From Arachis hypogaea (Eukaryota; Streptophyta; Magnoliopsida; Fabales; Fabaceae): DNA of 64,000 nt. Position numbers and translations under genes: made by a program. How positions within the stretch are numbered: position 1 is the stretch's first letter; each line of letters begins with the position of its first letter. Positions 12,234 to 24,362 of the stretch are shown piece by piece. The stretch covers positions 89,314,745 through 89,378,744 of the forward strand of contig NC_092053.1 in assembly GCF_003086295.3 (NCBI RefSeq), in the 5' to 3' direction. The notes beneath the pieces are model-generated. The model was not told where the DNA came from, made no database searches, and saw only the letters and a list, made by a program, of their open reading frames with translations.

Positions 12234-12250
12234 GACCTCCCCATACTTTT
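12234..12250 (-). other. Element D: internal polypurine-tract copy after the 3' ORF
   Basis: On the minus strand AAAAGTATGGGGAGGTC overlaps the stop codon of the 3' ORF. It resembles the terminal tract AAGTGTGGGGAGATT with one change in the core. The same duplicate sits at the same place in elements E and F. Confidence 0.6.
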
Positions 12251-13496
12251 AGAATTTAGCACGGTCCTCCGTGCTACGAATGATACGCAAGGGACGGTCG
12301 GGACCGGAGCCTTCACTATCCCCTTCATCAGAACTCCCATCGGTTGGGTTCGAGATGGATGTGAATATTTCGGGTTCCTCCATGCTAGGGGCAACAAAAC
12401 CCAGAAGTGTCTTGATGTAAGTATAGCGGCGGTGGTTGCGCCGCTCATATCTATCAAGCTTCCGGTGAATATCTTTTATCCTTTGATGTGTGGATCTCAG
12501 TGGTGGTGATGATGAGCTAGAAGAAAAAAGAAGTGGCGGGGCCATGTCGAGGCTTGGTTTGTTCATGGGAAGGTGTAGGTATTTTCCGCTTGGGACTACA
12601 TCGCCCTTAGCCGGAATCATAATCCTCTTATCCTTGGCTTTCGAAGAAACACCCGCAGCAGCAATTAAGTCAGACACCAATGCTGGAAATGGCAAATTAC
12701 CCCGGTCGTGAACTTGACTCATTGCTTGCTTGACAAGAGGTGGAATGTTCACCGGCTTCTCCGTGAGAACACACCAAACAAGCAAGGCAAGGTCTGCCGT
12801 GATGGACGACTTGTGGGTGCTAGGCAACACATAGTGGGATAGGATTTGGGCCCAAGCTCTAGCTTCCACAGTGAGGAAGCGAGCGTCAATACTCTTGGTC
12901 CTCATCCGCTGTCGACCTTGGATCCAAAAAGATTCTGACTCAGCAATGACTCGGAGGATTGAGTCCCAATTGAATCCATACTCCTCTCGTTGACGTAAGA
13001 CTTCTTGGTAGCCATCCATGTCACTTGGCACTGGTAGAACATTAAGCACTTGCTGAATAGCCTCTTCTGAAACTGAGACTTGCTTCCGGCGCATGTATAC
13101 CAATTGAAGAGAGGAATGGTGGTAGTTAGTACAAAATTCTTCCACCCAAGAGAGGTTGATTTCCTTTGGTTTCCTCAAGAGAAATTCCCATCCTCGCTAT
13201 TCAATGCGGGGCAGAATATAAGGAGCAACCTTGTCCGGCGGAGCTAGTAGATGCTTAAGGTGATAGTTCCTTATGGCTATGGAAGGGAACTTAAGTTCAT
13301 AGAAACGGTTGGGGAACCTTGAAGAGTCTCTTGCCGGTTTGCCCTTGTCATTCTCATCAATAGGAGCGGGTGTCTTTCCTTTCTTTGATAAGGGTTTGGC
13401 TCCTATTGAAGAACGCGCCTTAGAATTTGATCTTTGGGGTGCCCTCTTTGCGGCCGGTTTCCTTGGAGCTATCTCCTTGCCTTTCTTGGTGGCCAT
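12249..13496 (-). pseudogene. Element D: 3' ORF (Transposase_32-like protein), one stop
   Basis: On the minus strand an ATG at 13496 opens MATKKGKEIAPRKPAAKRA, a lysine/arginine-rich start. Then come RFPNRFYELKFP, WVEEFCTNYH, EEAIQQVLNVLP, LTVEARAWAQILSHYVLPSTH, LPFPALVSDLIAAAGV and a basic helical tail RKLDRYERRNHRRY. The order and tryptophan/leucine pattern match the plant domain catalogued as 'putative plant transposon protein' (PF20167, from memory). A TAG at 13197-13199 breaks the frame; otherwise about 415 codons are conserved with element E's intact copy. Role unknown. It occupies the position of env-like ORFs in Athila, but I see no signal peptide or membrane span. The start is fixed by the AG|GATG junction. 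Confidence 0.8.
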
Positions 13497-13535
13497 CCTA
13501 AAAAGGGAGAGAAAGAAGGAAAACATTAAACCCAA
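13497..13535 (-). promoter_or_regulatory. Element D: predicted 3' splice site of the 3' ORF
   Basis: Minus strand: a pyrimidine-rich tract ending CTCTCCCTTTTTAG, then GATGG. The AG is at 13499-13498 and the ORF ATG starts two bases later at 13496. Elements E and F have the same arrangement. Confidence 0.55.
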
Positions 13536-14385
13536 GAATCGATTTGACAAAAGACATGCAAGTGAATTGTAATTCCCGTGGTAGATGTAAAAGCAAGGGT
13601 CATAACACTTGGCATGGGATGCAAGAGGGAGTAATGCATGCAATGACATGAGAAGAGTAGTCTCAAGCACCCATAATAAAGAGCAAGTCATATTCAATGA
13701 ATATCTAACTGGTAAGTATCAACTACAAGCACACAAGTTAGGCTCAATGCATTTAAGAGAAAGCAAGTGAATGAGGAAGGAGCAACAATTGAAAAGTACA
13801 TGGCTAAATTGAGCCAAAATGGGATGTGTGCATTTCCTCGAACACTTGGCGTGCGATAATCAAGCAATGAGCAATTATGAGATACTAAACCAATTCAAAG
13901 CCCAAAATGGAACATCAATCATCACATAAACATCACACAATGGTAAAAGAATGACAAAAGATTTAGTAATGCAAATTAAGCTCAAGTTCAACATCCATGG
14001 AGAAATAAAGGAAAAGTAAGCAAACAAAAACAAGAAACATCATCATCAAGTAAAAGAGAAATTAAGTAAGGCAATAAGAAGCATCTAATTAGAAGAAATA
14101 ATGTAAGGAAAAATGGAAGTAAAGAAATGGAAGAAGCTAAACCTTGATGAGTATGAAAAAGCAAGGTTGAATCTTCTTTTGTGAAGATGAGAGAGAAAAT
14201 AGGAGAAGTGTAGCGCCACTGGGAAAGGGTGGTTGTCACCGGTGAGTGGCTGGAGACAATGGTGGTGGGTTGTGGAAGAAGAAGAAGAGAAGGAAAGTGA
14301 TGGATTGAGAGGAGAAAGAAACTAAAGAAGAGAAGGGGTTGAAAGAAAGGAAAACAGGGCAGGGCACGAAGGCCTTAAATTGACT
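13536..14385 (-). other. Element D: intron-like non-coding stretch
   Basis: Lies between the predicted splice acceptor and the palindrome array. No conserved coding motif is visible; the open frames here are short. Confidence 0.5.
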
Positions 14386-14900
14386 CGCGCAACCGGCGCG
14401 CGCACGCAAGGTGCACTGGCGCATCGGTGAGAGTGCTAGCAGATGCCGCGAGCGCGTCAGTGGCGTGCGTGCGCAAGAGAGGTTGTGCCTCAGGCACAAA
14501 AGTGGCACAAAGTTAGCACAAGTCTCTGGTTTTTGTACCAGAGTGGGTTAGTGAGGTAGGCGCGCAGGCGTGCACCCTGCGCGGACGCGTGCTTGAGGTA
14601 TTTCGCCACTGGCGCAGACACGCGCTACGCGCGGACGCGTATGTTCTGGAACAAGGTTGGCCCAATTGTGGCACAACTCTCTGGTTGTTGTACCAGAGAA
14701 GTCATATTCGCCATTGGCGCGCGCGCGCACCGTGCGCTAGCGCGTCGATGGGTAAATTGTCAGAGTGCGCGCAGGCGGCATGTACGCGGACGCGTGAGTG
14801 CCTGGCGCGACTTGGGCATGAAGTGGGCATAACTCTTGGGTAATTGGCCCAAGAGTTGGGAATTGCTACTGGCGCGCACGCGCACTGTGCGCTGGCGTGT
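14386..14900 (-). repeat. Element D: CG-rich palindrome array (internal)
   Basis: Scattered CG-dense words such as GGCGCGCGCAC, GCGGACGCGT and GGCGCGCACGCGC, separated by 30-60 bp of ordinary sequence. The spacers include a repeated GAG(A)GTTGTGCC phrase. The array is in the predicted intron, and words of the same type occur in D's LTRs. Confidence 0.7.
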
Positions 14901-15086
14901 TGGTTCCCTTTTTCAAAGACAAATTGTTGTTTTCTTCACTTTTGCACACCCTATCTACAAGAACATTCTTCCTACCCAATAAAATCAGCAAAACTAACAT
15001 CCCTATGCACTCAATCAATCAACAAAAGATCCTAAAATTCACAAGAAACCAAAAATACTAGGAAGATTGTATAAACAAGGAAGATC

Positions 15087-15144
15087 TTACCATGGTGGGG
15101 TGCCTCCCACCAAGCACTTTTCTTTAACGTCCTTAAGTTGGACG
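15087..15144 (-). promoter_or_regulatory. Element D: tandem hairpin block with splice donor
   Basis: Minus strand: hairpin 1 CGTCC-AACTTAA-GGACG (15144-15128), then hairpin 2 GGTGGG-AGGCAC-CCCACC (15112-15095), then ATG (15094-15092) and GTAAG (15091-15087). It starts 10 bases after the pol stop. GTAAG is the best 5' splice-site match among the five copies. Confidence 0.75.
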
Positions 15145-15153
15145 GTCCTTTTC

Positions 15154-18100
15154 TTAAGCTTCCTCTCTTCTTGGTGCGTCCTCTAATATGTACACCTCTA
15201 GGTCCCTTGGAGGCTTGCAACCATGATATTTCTTCACCCTATGTCTGTTCACCTTGAAAGTCGCTTCACTTTTGGGATCAAACAATTCCACCACTCCGTA
15301 GGGCTTCATTTCCTTCACCTTGAAAGGTCCTTCCTATCTAGAGCGGAGCTTGCCAAGCATAAATCGGAGCCTTGAGTTGTAGAGGAGGACTTCATCTCCT
15401 TCTTGAAAGTCCTTCTTCCGAATGTGATGGTCATGGAATGCTTTAGTCTTTTCTTTGTAGATTTGGGCATTCTCATATGACTCATTCCTCAAGCATTCAA
15501 GCTCCTCTAATTGTAGCTTCCTAGCTTCACCCGCCTTGGCTAGATCCATGTTGCACTGCTTTACTGCCCAATAGGCTCGATGCTCAATCTCCACAGGAAG
15601 GTGGCATGCCTTACCATAGACGATCCAGAAAGGGCTCATCCCTTTTGGAGTATTGTAGGCCGTTCTATATGCCCATAGTGCATCTCCTAACCGGAGGCTC
15701 CAATCTTTTCTTTGTGGATTGACCACTTTTTCTAAGATTCTCTTGATTTCCGGGTTAGACACTTCCGCTTGCCCATTTGTTTGCGGATGATAAGCAGTAG
15801 CAACCTTATGCGTCACTTCATAGCGCTTGAGCAATGCTTCTACTTTCCTGTTACAAAAGTGGGATCCTTGGTCGCTCACGATTGCTCGTGGCGACCCATA
15901 ACGGCATACAATATGATTCCGTATGAAAGAAACAATGGTATTGGCGTCATCAAGGCGGGTAGGCACGGCCTCTACCCACTTTGACACGTAGTCAACCGCT
16001 AACAGAATATACAGATACCCACTAGAGTTGGGAAACGGTCCCATAAAGTCAATGCCCCATACATCAAATATCTCACAGAACAACATAGGTTGCTGAGGCA
16101 TTTCATCCCTTTGGGCTGCGTTTCCTGACTTCTGAAACTGATTGCAAGACACACATAACCGGTTAGCATCCTTGAATAAGGTTGGCCACCAGAATCCACA
16201 ATCCAACACCTTTTTAGCGGTTCTTTGTGGGCCAAAGTGGCCACCACATTTGGACGAATGACAAACTTCCAGAATTGGTTGGAATTCGGATTCCGGGACA
16301 CACCTTCGGATTACTTGGTCTACGCCTCTCTTCCACAAGTGAGGGTCATCCCAAATATAGTATTTGGAATCACTCCTCAACTTTTCCCTTTGGTTTTTCG
16401 AAAGGTTGGGGGGGAAGATTCTTGCAACCAAGTAGTTTGCCATTGGGGCAAACCAAGGAAGGCTATCCGACACAGCATGCAAACTATCCAATGGGAATGA
16501 GTCATTGATCGGAAATGGATCAGTTTTTAAATTCTCAATGCGGCTTAAATGATCCTTAACCAGGTTTTGAGATCCACCCCGGTCCCTAATCTCAATGTCA
16601 AATTCTTGCAAAAGCAAGATCTAGCGTATGAGTCTAGGCTTTGACTCATTCTTTGTCAATAAGTACTTTAAAGCTGCATGATCCGTGTATACCACTATCC
16701 TTGAACCTAGCAAATAAGATCTAAATTTATCTAAAGCATGAACAATGGCTAAGAGTTCTTTTTCGGTAGTGGTTTAGTTGGATTGTGCTGCATCTAGTGT
16801 CTTAGAAGAGTAAGTAATGACATAAAGGAGTTTACCCTCGCGCTGTGCAAGCGCGGCACCTACAACATAGTTTGATGCATCGCACATTATCTCGAATGGC
16901 AACGTCCAATTGGGGCCTCACACAATCGGTGCTATGGTGAGAACTTTTCTTAACTCTTCAAAAGCTTTTACACATTCACTGTCAAACTCAAAATCCACAT
17001 CTTTTTGGAGTAGGCGCGACAATGGCAAAGCAATCTTGCTGAAGTCCTTGATGAAGCGCCTGTAAAATCCTGCATGTCCCAAAAACGAGCGGACCTCCCT
17101 CATGGATGAGGGGTGAGGCAAAGTAGTAATAACATCGACCTTGGCCGGGTCCACAGAAATGCCTTCATTAGAGACTACATGTCCTAACACTATGCCTTGT
17201 CATACCATAAAGTGACATTTTTCAAAATTTAAGACAAGGTTAGTGTCAACACATCTAGCTAGGACCTTGGCCAAGCTCTCTAAACAACAATCGAATGAGA
17301 CACTATAAACGCTAAAGTTGTCCATAAAAACTTCTAGACAATTCTCCATTAGATCGGAGAAGACACTCGTCATGCACCGCTGAAAGGTAGCGGGTGCGTT
17401 ACATAGTCCAAATGGCATCCTTTTATAGGCAAAGGTGCCAAATGGACATGTAAACGTGGTCTTCTCCTGATCTTCAGGAGCGATATGTATCTGAAAATAT
17501 CCAGTAAATCCATCAAGAAAACAGTAGTGAGATTTACCTGCCAAGCGGTCTAGCATCTGATCAATGAAGGGTAGGGAGTAATGGTCCTTCCGTGTGGCGG
17601 CGTTCAATCTTCTGTAGTCAATACATACTCGCCACGCATTTTGTACCCTTTTAGTAACCATTTCACCGTCGTCCTTCTTGACCGTTGTGATGCCTGACTT
17701 CTTGGGAACAACCTGAACCGGGCTCACCCACTCACTGTCGGAAATTGGATATATGATATCTGCATCCAGTAATCGAGTAACCTCTTTCTTCACTACATCA
17801 AGGATGGTCGGGTTGAGCCTCCTTTGCGGTTGCTTAACCGGCTTGGCTCCATCTTGGAGAAATATCCAATGCATGCACTTGCAGGGGTCAATTCCCACAA
17901 TATCCGCTAGGCTCCATCCTATCGCTTTCTTGTACTTTCTTAGAACGTCTAGGAGCTTTTCCTCTTCTTCACTTGAGAGCTCACTAGCAATAATGACCGA
18001 AAACCCTTGGTTGTCCTCTAAGAAAGCGTATTTCAAATGAGATGGAAGGGGCTTCAGTTCACTTTTTACCTCAAGATGAAGTTCCTTTTCATCAAGCTCA

Positions 18101-19656
18101 TGGGACTCATTCTTGGCAATTTCTTCTTCTTGTTCATCTTCTTGGTCATCCTTCTCCTTAACAGTGGGGTAGCATAACTTGTCATGGTTTTCCTCTTGCA
18201 CTTCTGCTACCACTTCATCAATTACATCACATCGGAGCATAGAATGTTCTTCGGGAGGATGTTTCATGGCTTCCTCTAAATTGAACTTGATAGTCTTATC
18301 TCCAACCCCAAAGGAATATATGCCGGTGAAGGCATCTAGCTTGAATTTGGAGGTTTTGAGGAAGGGTCTACCAAGTAGAACGGAGGATGAGCTTCTATTT
18401 TCTGTTGGAGGCATTTCTAGGATGTAGAAGTCGACCGGAAAGACCAAATCCTTAATTGCCACAAGTACATCTTCCGCTATTCCCATCACTGTGATCACAC
18501 TTTTATCGGCTAAGGCAAACCTCGCCGCCGACTTCTTCAGTGGAGCTAAATTCAACCGCACATAGATAGAAAGCAGCATGATGCTAACACAAGCTCCCAA
18601 GTTACACATACAATCATGAAAAGTGTATCCACCAATACAACAAGACACTAAGCATGGTCCCGGGTCACCACATTTTCTTGGAATAGGTTCCATCAAGGAA
18701 GAGATTGAACTACCCAAGGATAATGTCTCCAATTCTCCTATCCTATCTTTGTGTGTACACAAGTCTTTCAAAAATTTTGCATACTTCGGAATTTGTTGAA
18801 TAGCATCGAGGAGCGGTATAGTCACCTCAACCTTTTTGAACACTTGAAGCATATTCAAATCAAATTCCGGTGTCTTCTTTGCTTTCTTCTCCATGGAAGG
18901 GAATGGAATAGGAACAGACTCATCCACTATAGCTTTCCTCTTGGGTTCCTTGAGGTTTACTCCTTCTTCCTCATGTCTTTTATCTACCACCTCTTCTTCA
19001 TGTGGAGCTTCAACAACTACCTCTTTCTCATGAACATCCTCCATTCCCCTTGGAGGTATCTCCTCTAATGTAGTTCCCGACCTTAGAGTGATGGCATTGA
19101 GACCGCCCATTGGGTTTGGTTGGGGTTGGGATGGAAGGTTAGAAGAACTTGAGGGTTGGTTGGTGTTGTTATTGGGGTTTGGTGGTTGGTTTGACATGTT
19201 CATCTTGAAAAGCAAGTTGGTGAGGTTAGCCAATTGAGTACTCAAGGCATCAAATTGAGCCTTGTTGCTTTCATCTCGCTTTTCCATAGCGGCTCTAAGC
19301 TCTTCAACTTGATTGTTGGAAGATGGAGGAGTTGGGTTTTGATTTTGTTGTCTATGATGTGGTGCTTGGTACTTGGTGTAGTTGTTTTGGTTTTGGTTGG
19401 AGTGGCCTTGGTTGGCTTGGTAGTTGGTGTTGTTGTGGTGATATTGGGATGAAGATTGGTTGTTGTTGTGATGATATTGGGATGAAGATTGGTTGTTGTT
19501 GTGATGAGAAGTAGAGTTGTTCCATCTTTGGTTTTGATTGCTTCCTTGTGCATTATCTCTCCACCCTTGATGTTGACTACCACCTTGATGGTAATTGTTT
19601 TGACCCTGAGGAGGGTAGGGTGGACGGTTGTTGTAATTCACATTGGCTACCATAAG
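15154..19656 (-). pseudogene. Element D: gag tail, protease, RT, RNase H and integrase, dead
   Basis: One frame on the minus strand from the element E junction to a TAA at 15154. In order: an Asn/Gln/His-rich gag tail with an 11-residue repeat (NNNQSSSQYHH, twice); a retropepsin-like domain whose DLGAS site reads NLGAC (about 18590-18610) and which retains LLGRPF; an Athila/Tat reverse transcriptase with [29 protein letters not shown] and FMDN in place of FMDD near 17320; RNase H with [17 protein letters not shown] and DHLSR; integrase with the [12 protein letters not shown] and NPEIKR signatures; and a GPY/F-type tail. In-frame stops at 17200-17202, 16918-16920, 16774-16776, 16621-16623 and in the RSR*-GP tryptophan near 15331 kill it. 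The last integrase zinc cysteine is also lost (CNQF). In life these enzymes copy and integrate the element in particles and nucleus. Confidence 0.92.
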
Positions 19657-19661
19657 AGCAT

Positions 19662-20804
19662 TGATAAACCACTATTTTATGGTTTATATTGTGTTTAATT
19701 GTGTGGTTTTATCATGATCCTTACCCACTTATTCATCAAATTAGCATGAAATTATAATTCCTTCCTGGATTTATAACATGTTTGAAAACTGCTTCTTAGA
19801 GACTATAATTATGTAATTTTAATTCTCCTTTATTCTATTCGATGCCGTGATCTGTGTGTTGAGTGTTTCAGACTTTATAGGGCATGAATGAGTTGGAGAT
19901 TGGAAAGGAAGCTAGCAAAAATGGAAGGAACACAAGAATTTAAGGAGATAACCAGCGAGAAGTGACGCGGTCGCATGGCTCACGCGATCTCGCGAAGCAG
20001 AGCAAATCGCACTGACGCGGCCGCATGGCTCACGCGGCCGCGCGGATTAGAAAAGCTCAAGCGACGCGGTAGCGTGGACGACGCAAACACGTGGCAAGAA
20101 AAAGCGCGAATGACGCGTCCGCGTGGATGACGCGATCGCGTGACATGTGCGATCTGCATAATCTGCAGAATTCGTTGGGGGCAATTTTGGACCTTATTTC
20201 GACCCAGTTCTCGGCCCGGAACAGCAGATTAGAGCCAGAGAATATGCAGAAACAAAAGACAACATTCATTCTATACAGTTTCAAGTTTTAGATCTAGTTT
20301 TACTCCTTTAGGTTTCTTTCTCTAGGTTTTAGGAATTTTAATTTTCAATTGGTCTTAGCATTGGAACATTGAGAAGAGTTATTTCCTCATCAAGACTTCG
20401 TCATTCTAGTTCGTTCTCTTAACTTGGTTTTATTCTCCCATGTTCTTTGCTTTGTTCAATTTCGTCATTTGAATACTTTCATGATTATTTAGTACAAGGA
20501 TTATTTCTTCCATTTTAATTTATTTTCCATTCCAATAATCATGTCTTCTTTTAATTTCCTTTCATGTGTTATGGATTTATTATTTACAATGAGTGAGTAG
20601 TTTCCTCACTTGATGGGGAGTTGATTGAAAGGAACTCTTGAGTTGGAAGGATTGAAAGAAAGTTTGTAATTGGGTTAACTGTTGGATTGTTATCTAATCA
20701 CTAACACCAATCCCTTTGAACTAAGTGGGTTGCAACTCGTGAATAGATCTAACATTCTAACTTGTTTGACTTTTCTTTACCTAGTAAAGGATAACTAAAC
20801 AGAA
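19662..20804 (+). repeat. Element E: truncated 5' LTR (1143 bp)
   Basis: It matches 37909-39051 base for base in length, starting TGATAAACCACTATTTTATG. Similarity stops after AACTAAACAGAA, where reverse transcriptase coding sequence begins. CG-rich words lie at about 19974-20150. Confidence 0.92.
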
Positions 20805-22723
20805 GATGAGCAGAGGTTTCCAGTTATCATTGCAAGGGAACTTACTTCTCAACAAGAAGAGCAGTTACTTGATGTGCTGAGGAAGCATAAGAAGGCAATT
20901 GGGTGGAGCTTGGCAGACATAGTAGGCATCAACCCTCAAGTATGTGAGCACAGAATATTTTTAGAAGAGGGAGCAAGACCTGTCCGTCAACCCCAAAGAA
21001 GATTGAATCCCACCATCTTGGAAGTTGTCAAAAAGGAAGTGACCAGACTATTGGAAGCCGGTATCATATATCCCATTTCAGACAGTGAATGGGTAAGCCC
21101 AATACAAGTGGTGCCCAAGAAGTCCGGAGTCACTACAGTGAAGAATGAGCATGGAGAGCTCATAGCAACTAGAGTTCAGAATGCTTGGAGAGTCTGCTTT
21201 GATTACAGGCGTCTCAACCAAGCTACCCGTAAGGATCACTATCCACTTCCATTCATTGATCAAATGCTGGATCGCCTGTCAGATAAATCACATTATTGCT
21301 TTTTAGATGGTTACACAGGTTATTTCCAGATTCATATAGCTCCTGAGGATCAGGAAAAGACTACTTTTACATGTCCTTTTGGGACTTATGCTTACGAGAG
21401 AATGCCCTTTGGCTTGTGCAATGCACCAGCTACCTTCCAAAGGTGCATGATGAGTCTTTTCTCTGACCTTATTGAGGACTGTATGGAAGTTTTTATGGAC
21501 AATTTTAGCGTTTATGGTGATTCTTTTAGCCTTTGCTTAGATGGATTATCTATAGTATTAGATAGATGTGTTAATACAAACCTGGTATTAAATTTCGAAA
21601 AATGTCACTTTATGGTAAAACAAGGGATTGTATTAGGACCTGTGGTATCTAATAATGGCATTTCTGTAGATCCAGCAAAGGTGAATGTTATTTCTAATTT
21701 ACCTTACCCCTCTTCTGTGAGGGAAGTCCGTTCGTTCCTTGGCCATGCAGGTTTTTACAGGAGATTTATTAAGGACTTTAGTAAGGTCGCACTTCCCTTA
21801 TCCAGATTACTGCAGAAGGATATTGAGTTCGAGTTCAGTGAGGATTGCAAACAAGCATTTGATAAGCTGAAGACTGCTCTGACTCAAGCTCCAATTGTGA
21901 GAGGACCAGACTGGAGCCAGCCGTTTGAAATCATGTGCGATGCTTCCAACCATGCAGTAGGAGCAGCGCTGGCTCAACGTGAAGGTAAGGATCCTTTCGT
22001 TATTGCTTATGCGTCTAAGACTTTAGACACTGCCCAGTCTAACTATACTACTACTGAGAAAGAGCTTCTTACTATTGTTTTTGCTCTGGATAAATTCCAA
22101 GCTTATTTACTTGGTACTAGAGTAGTAGTGTATTCGGACCATGCAGCTTTAAAGTATCTATTAGCTAAAAAGGAATCCAAACCAAGACTCAAACGTTGGA
22201 TACTGCTGTTACAAGAATTTGATTTAGAAATAAAGGACAGGAGTGGTAACCAAAATTTAGTGGCAGACCACTTGAGTCGCCTTGAGTATATTAAGGATGA
22301 TTCTACTCCTATAGATGATAATTTTCCTTTTGATAACATGCAAGTAGTATCTGAGGTAGTCCCATGGTATGCACCTGTTGCTAATTATTTTGTTAGCCGC
22401 ACATTTCCTCCAAATTTTTCTAAGCATCAAAGAGACAAGCTGAAAAGCGAGTCTAAATATTATACATGGGATGAACCATATTTATGGAGATGTGGCGCTG
22501 ATCAAGTAATTAGACATTGTGTGCCTCAATCAGAATTCCAATCCATTTTAGAGGCCTGTCAATCATCTGAGAGTGGAGGACATTTTGGTCCCCAAAGAAC
22601 AGCTAGAAAGATCTTAGACTGTGGATTCTGGTGGCCTACTCTTTTTAGAGACGCTGCTGAGTTTTGTAAATCTTGTCTCCTATGCCAGAAATTTGGTAAT
22701 ATATCCAGGAGGGATGAGATGCC
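20805..22723 (+). pseudogene. Element E: RT, RNase H and integrase start, split by F
   Basis: Open frame from the deletion junction to the F insertion, with no internal stop. RT carries [29 protein letters not shown] and the catalytic box [10 protein letters not shown] near 21490-21520, where the second Asp of the usual DD pair is Asn. RNase H keeps its acidic set: CDAS, TTEKELL, SDHAAL, ADHLSR. The integrase zinc domain has GGHFGPQ and CKSCLLCQ, but the first His reads Gln (EACQSS). The N-terminus (gag, protease, first RT residues) is deleted. The coding frame continues at 32682 in phase. The 12 residues after DEMP on the plus strand come from F's LTR, not from pol. Confidence 0.92.
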
Positions 22724-24246
22724 TGATAAACCCATATTTCATGAGCTCTTTTGTGCTTAATTTGAGTGATTTATACAGTCCTCCACCTACTTATTCATAT
22801 TAACTGCACGGTTTTACTTTTCCTTCCTTATTATGTCATATTGTGAAAAACATGTTTCCTAAGCTTTAAAAATTAATTATTTTAATTACCTTTATTTCCA
22901 TTCGATGCCGTGATTAGTGTGTTGAGTAGTTTCAGATTTTCTAAGGCAGAATGACTTAAAGGACGGAAAAGGAAACATATAAAATGGAAGGAGAAAGCAA
23001 AACGGAGCTTTAAGGAAACTGGTATTCACGCGATCGCATGGATGACGCGATCGCGTGCCAAGCACGAATCAGCAGCGACGCGGCCGTATGACTGACGCGA
23101 CCGCGCGCCTTAAGCAGAACGCACATGATGCGGTCGCATGACTGACGTGACCGCGTGGCAAGGAAAAGCTCCAAATGACGCGACCGCGTGACCCACGCGG
23201 ACGCGTGACAGAGGCCACGCACCAGAAATTGCAGAATACGCCCCCAGCGAATTCTGAAGCCCTTTTTGGCCCAGATCCAAGTACAGACAGCATAGACCAG
23301 AGGTTATAAAGTATGGGAATGCATCCATTCAAAAGAGAGCTCGCATATTTTTACTTTTCAATGATTTAGATTTAGTTGAGAGGGAGATCTTCTCTCTCTC
23401 TCTTAGGATTTAGGATTTTTTCTTATTTTAAGAGTGACTCTCAATCCAGGTTTTATATTTCTTTATTTTAAACTTCCCTTTCACTTTATTTATTTATTTC
23501 AATATCTAAGTTGGCTATTTACCTTTATAATTGGATCTAATAATTCTTCCATGTTACAGACTGTTATTTGAATTAATGATAATTGAGGTATTTTCAGTTT
23601 ATGATTGTTCTCTTTGATTTAAGTTACCATTGCTTCCCATCTAAGGATATTTTTATTATTCTATCAATTTCACTTTTTCCCCTTTTGGTTCTGGTTAAGA
23701 ATTCAGTAACTCAACAGTTATTAAACTCAACATAATTGATAATCGTTATCTTGCTAATTGAGCTGAACTTAAGTAATCCCAACCTTTTCTTAGGAAATAA
23801 ATAGGATTCAAAGGTCAATTTAATTAGTCCCTTGACTCTCCTTTGCCCTAGTAAAGGTTGACCAAGTGGAGTTTAGATTCAACTTTCATTATAGTTGAGA
23901 GAGATAACTACGTTGGACCTCCAACTTCTCTTACCTATCCAAAAGTCTGCTTTACAGTATTTATTTATTTTAATTGCCATTTACTTTACTTGTCATTTAA
24001 ATTACTTGCTTCTCATCTTCTAAACCCCGATTACAACCTTTATAGCCAATAATAAGAACATACTTCCTCGCAGTTCCTTGAGAAAACGACCCGAGGTTTG
24101 AATACTCGGTTAACAATTTCTAAAGGGGTTTGTTACTTGTGACACCCAACACGTTTGTATGAAAGGACTTTTGAAGGTTTAGAAACTATACTTGCAACGA
24201 GGATTTATCTGCAAATTTCTAGACCACGCAAAAGTTTCTAATGTCA
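22724..24246 (+). repeat. Element F: 5' LTR (1523 bp)
   Basis: It starts TGATAAACCCATATTTCATG and ends AATGTCA. The CG-rich array is at about 23026-23218. A pyrimidine CTCTCTCTC block at 23390-23402 and a long T-rich tail follow. Same length and order as 31154-32676. Confidence 0.95.
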
Positions 24247-24249
24247 AAA

Positions 24250-24267
24250 TGGCGCCGTTGCCGGGGA
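24250..24267 (+). other. Element F: primer binding site for tRNA-Asp
   Basis: TGGCGCCGTTGCCGGGGA, three bases after the 5' LTR, complements the 3' end of plant tRNA-Asp including CCA. Athila/Tat elements commonly use this primer. Confidence 0.93.
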
Positions 24268-24362
24268 ATTGCGAACGTGTGCCTTATTATTGGTTATTGT
24301 AAATATTTTTCTTTTGCTTGTTTATTTATTTTTGTTTTTCCTTTTTATCTTTATTTGCTACT

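Noticed and set aside
19234..19698. Val/Gly-rich plus-strand ORFs
   Set aside because: Antisense shadows of the Asn/Gln/His-rich gag tail of element D.
24250..24267. tRNA gene fragment
   Set aside because: It is the complement of a tRNA 3' end next to an LTR, a primer binding site.
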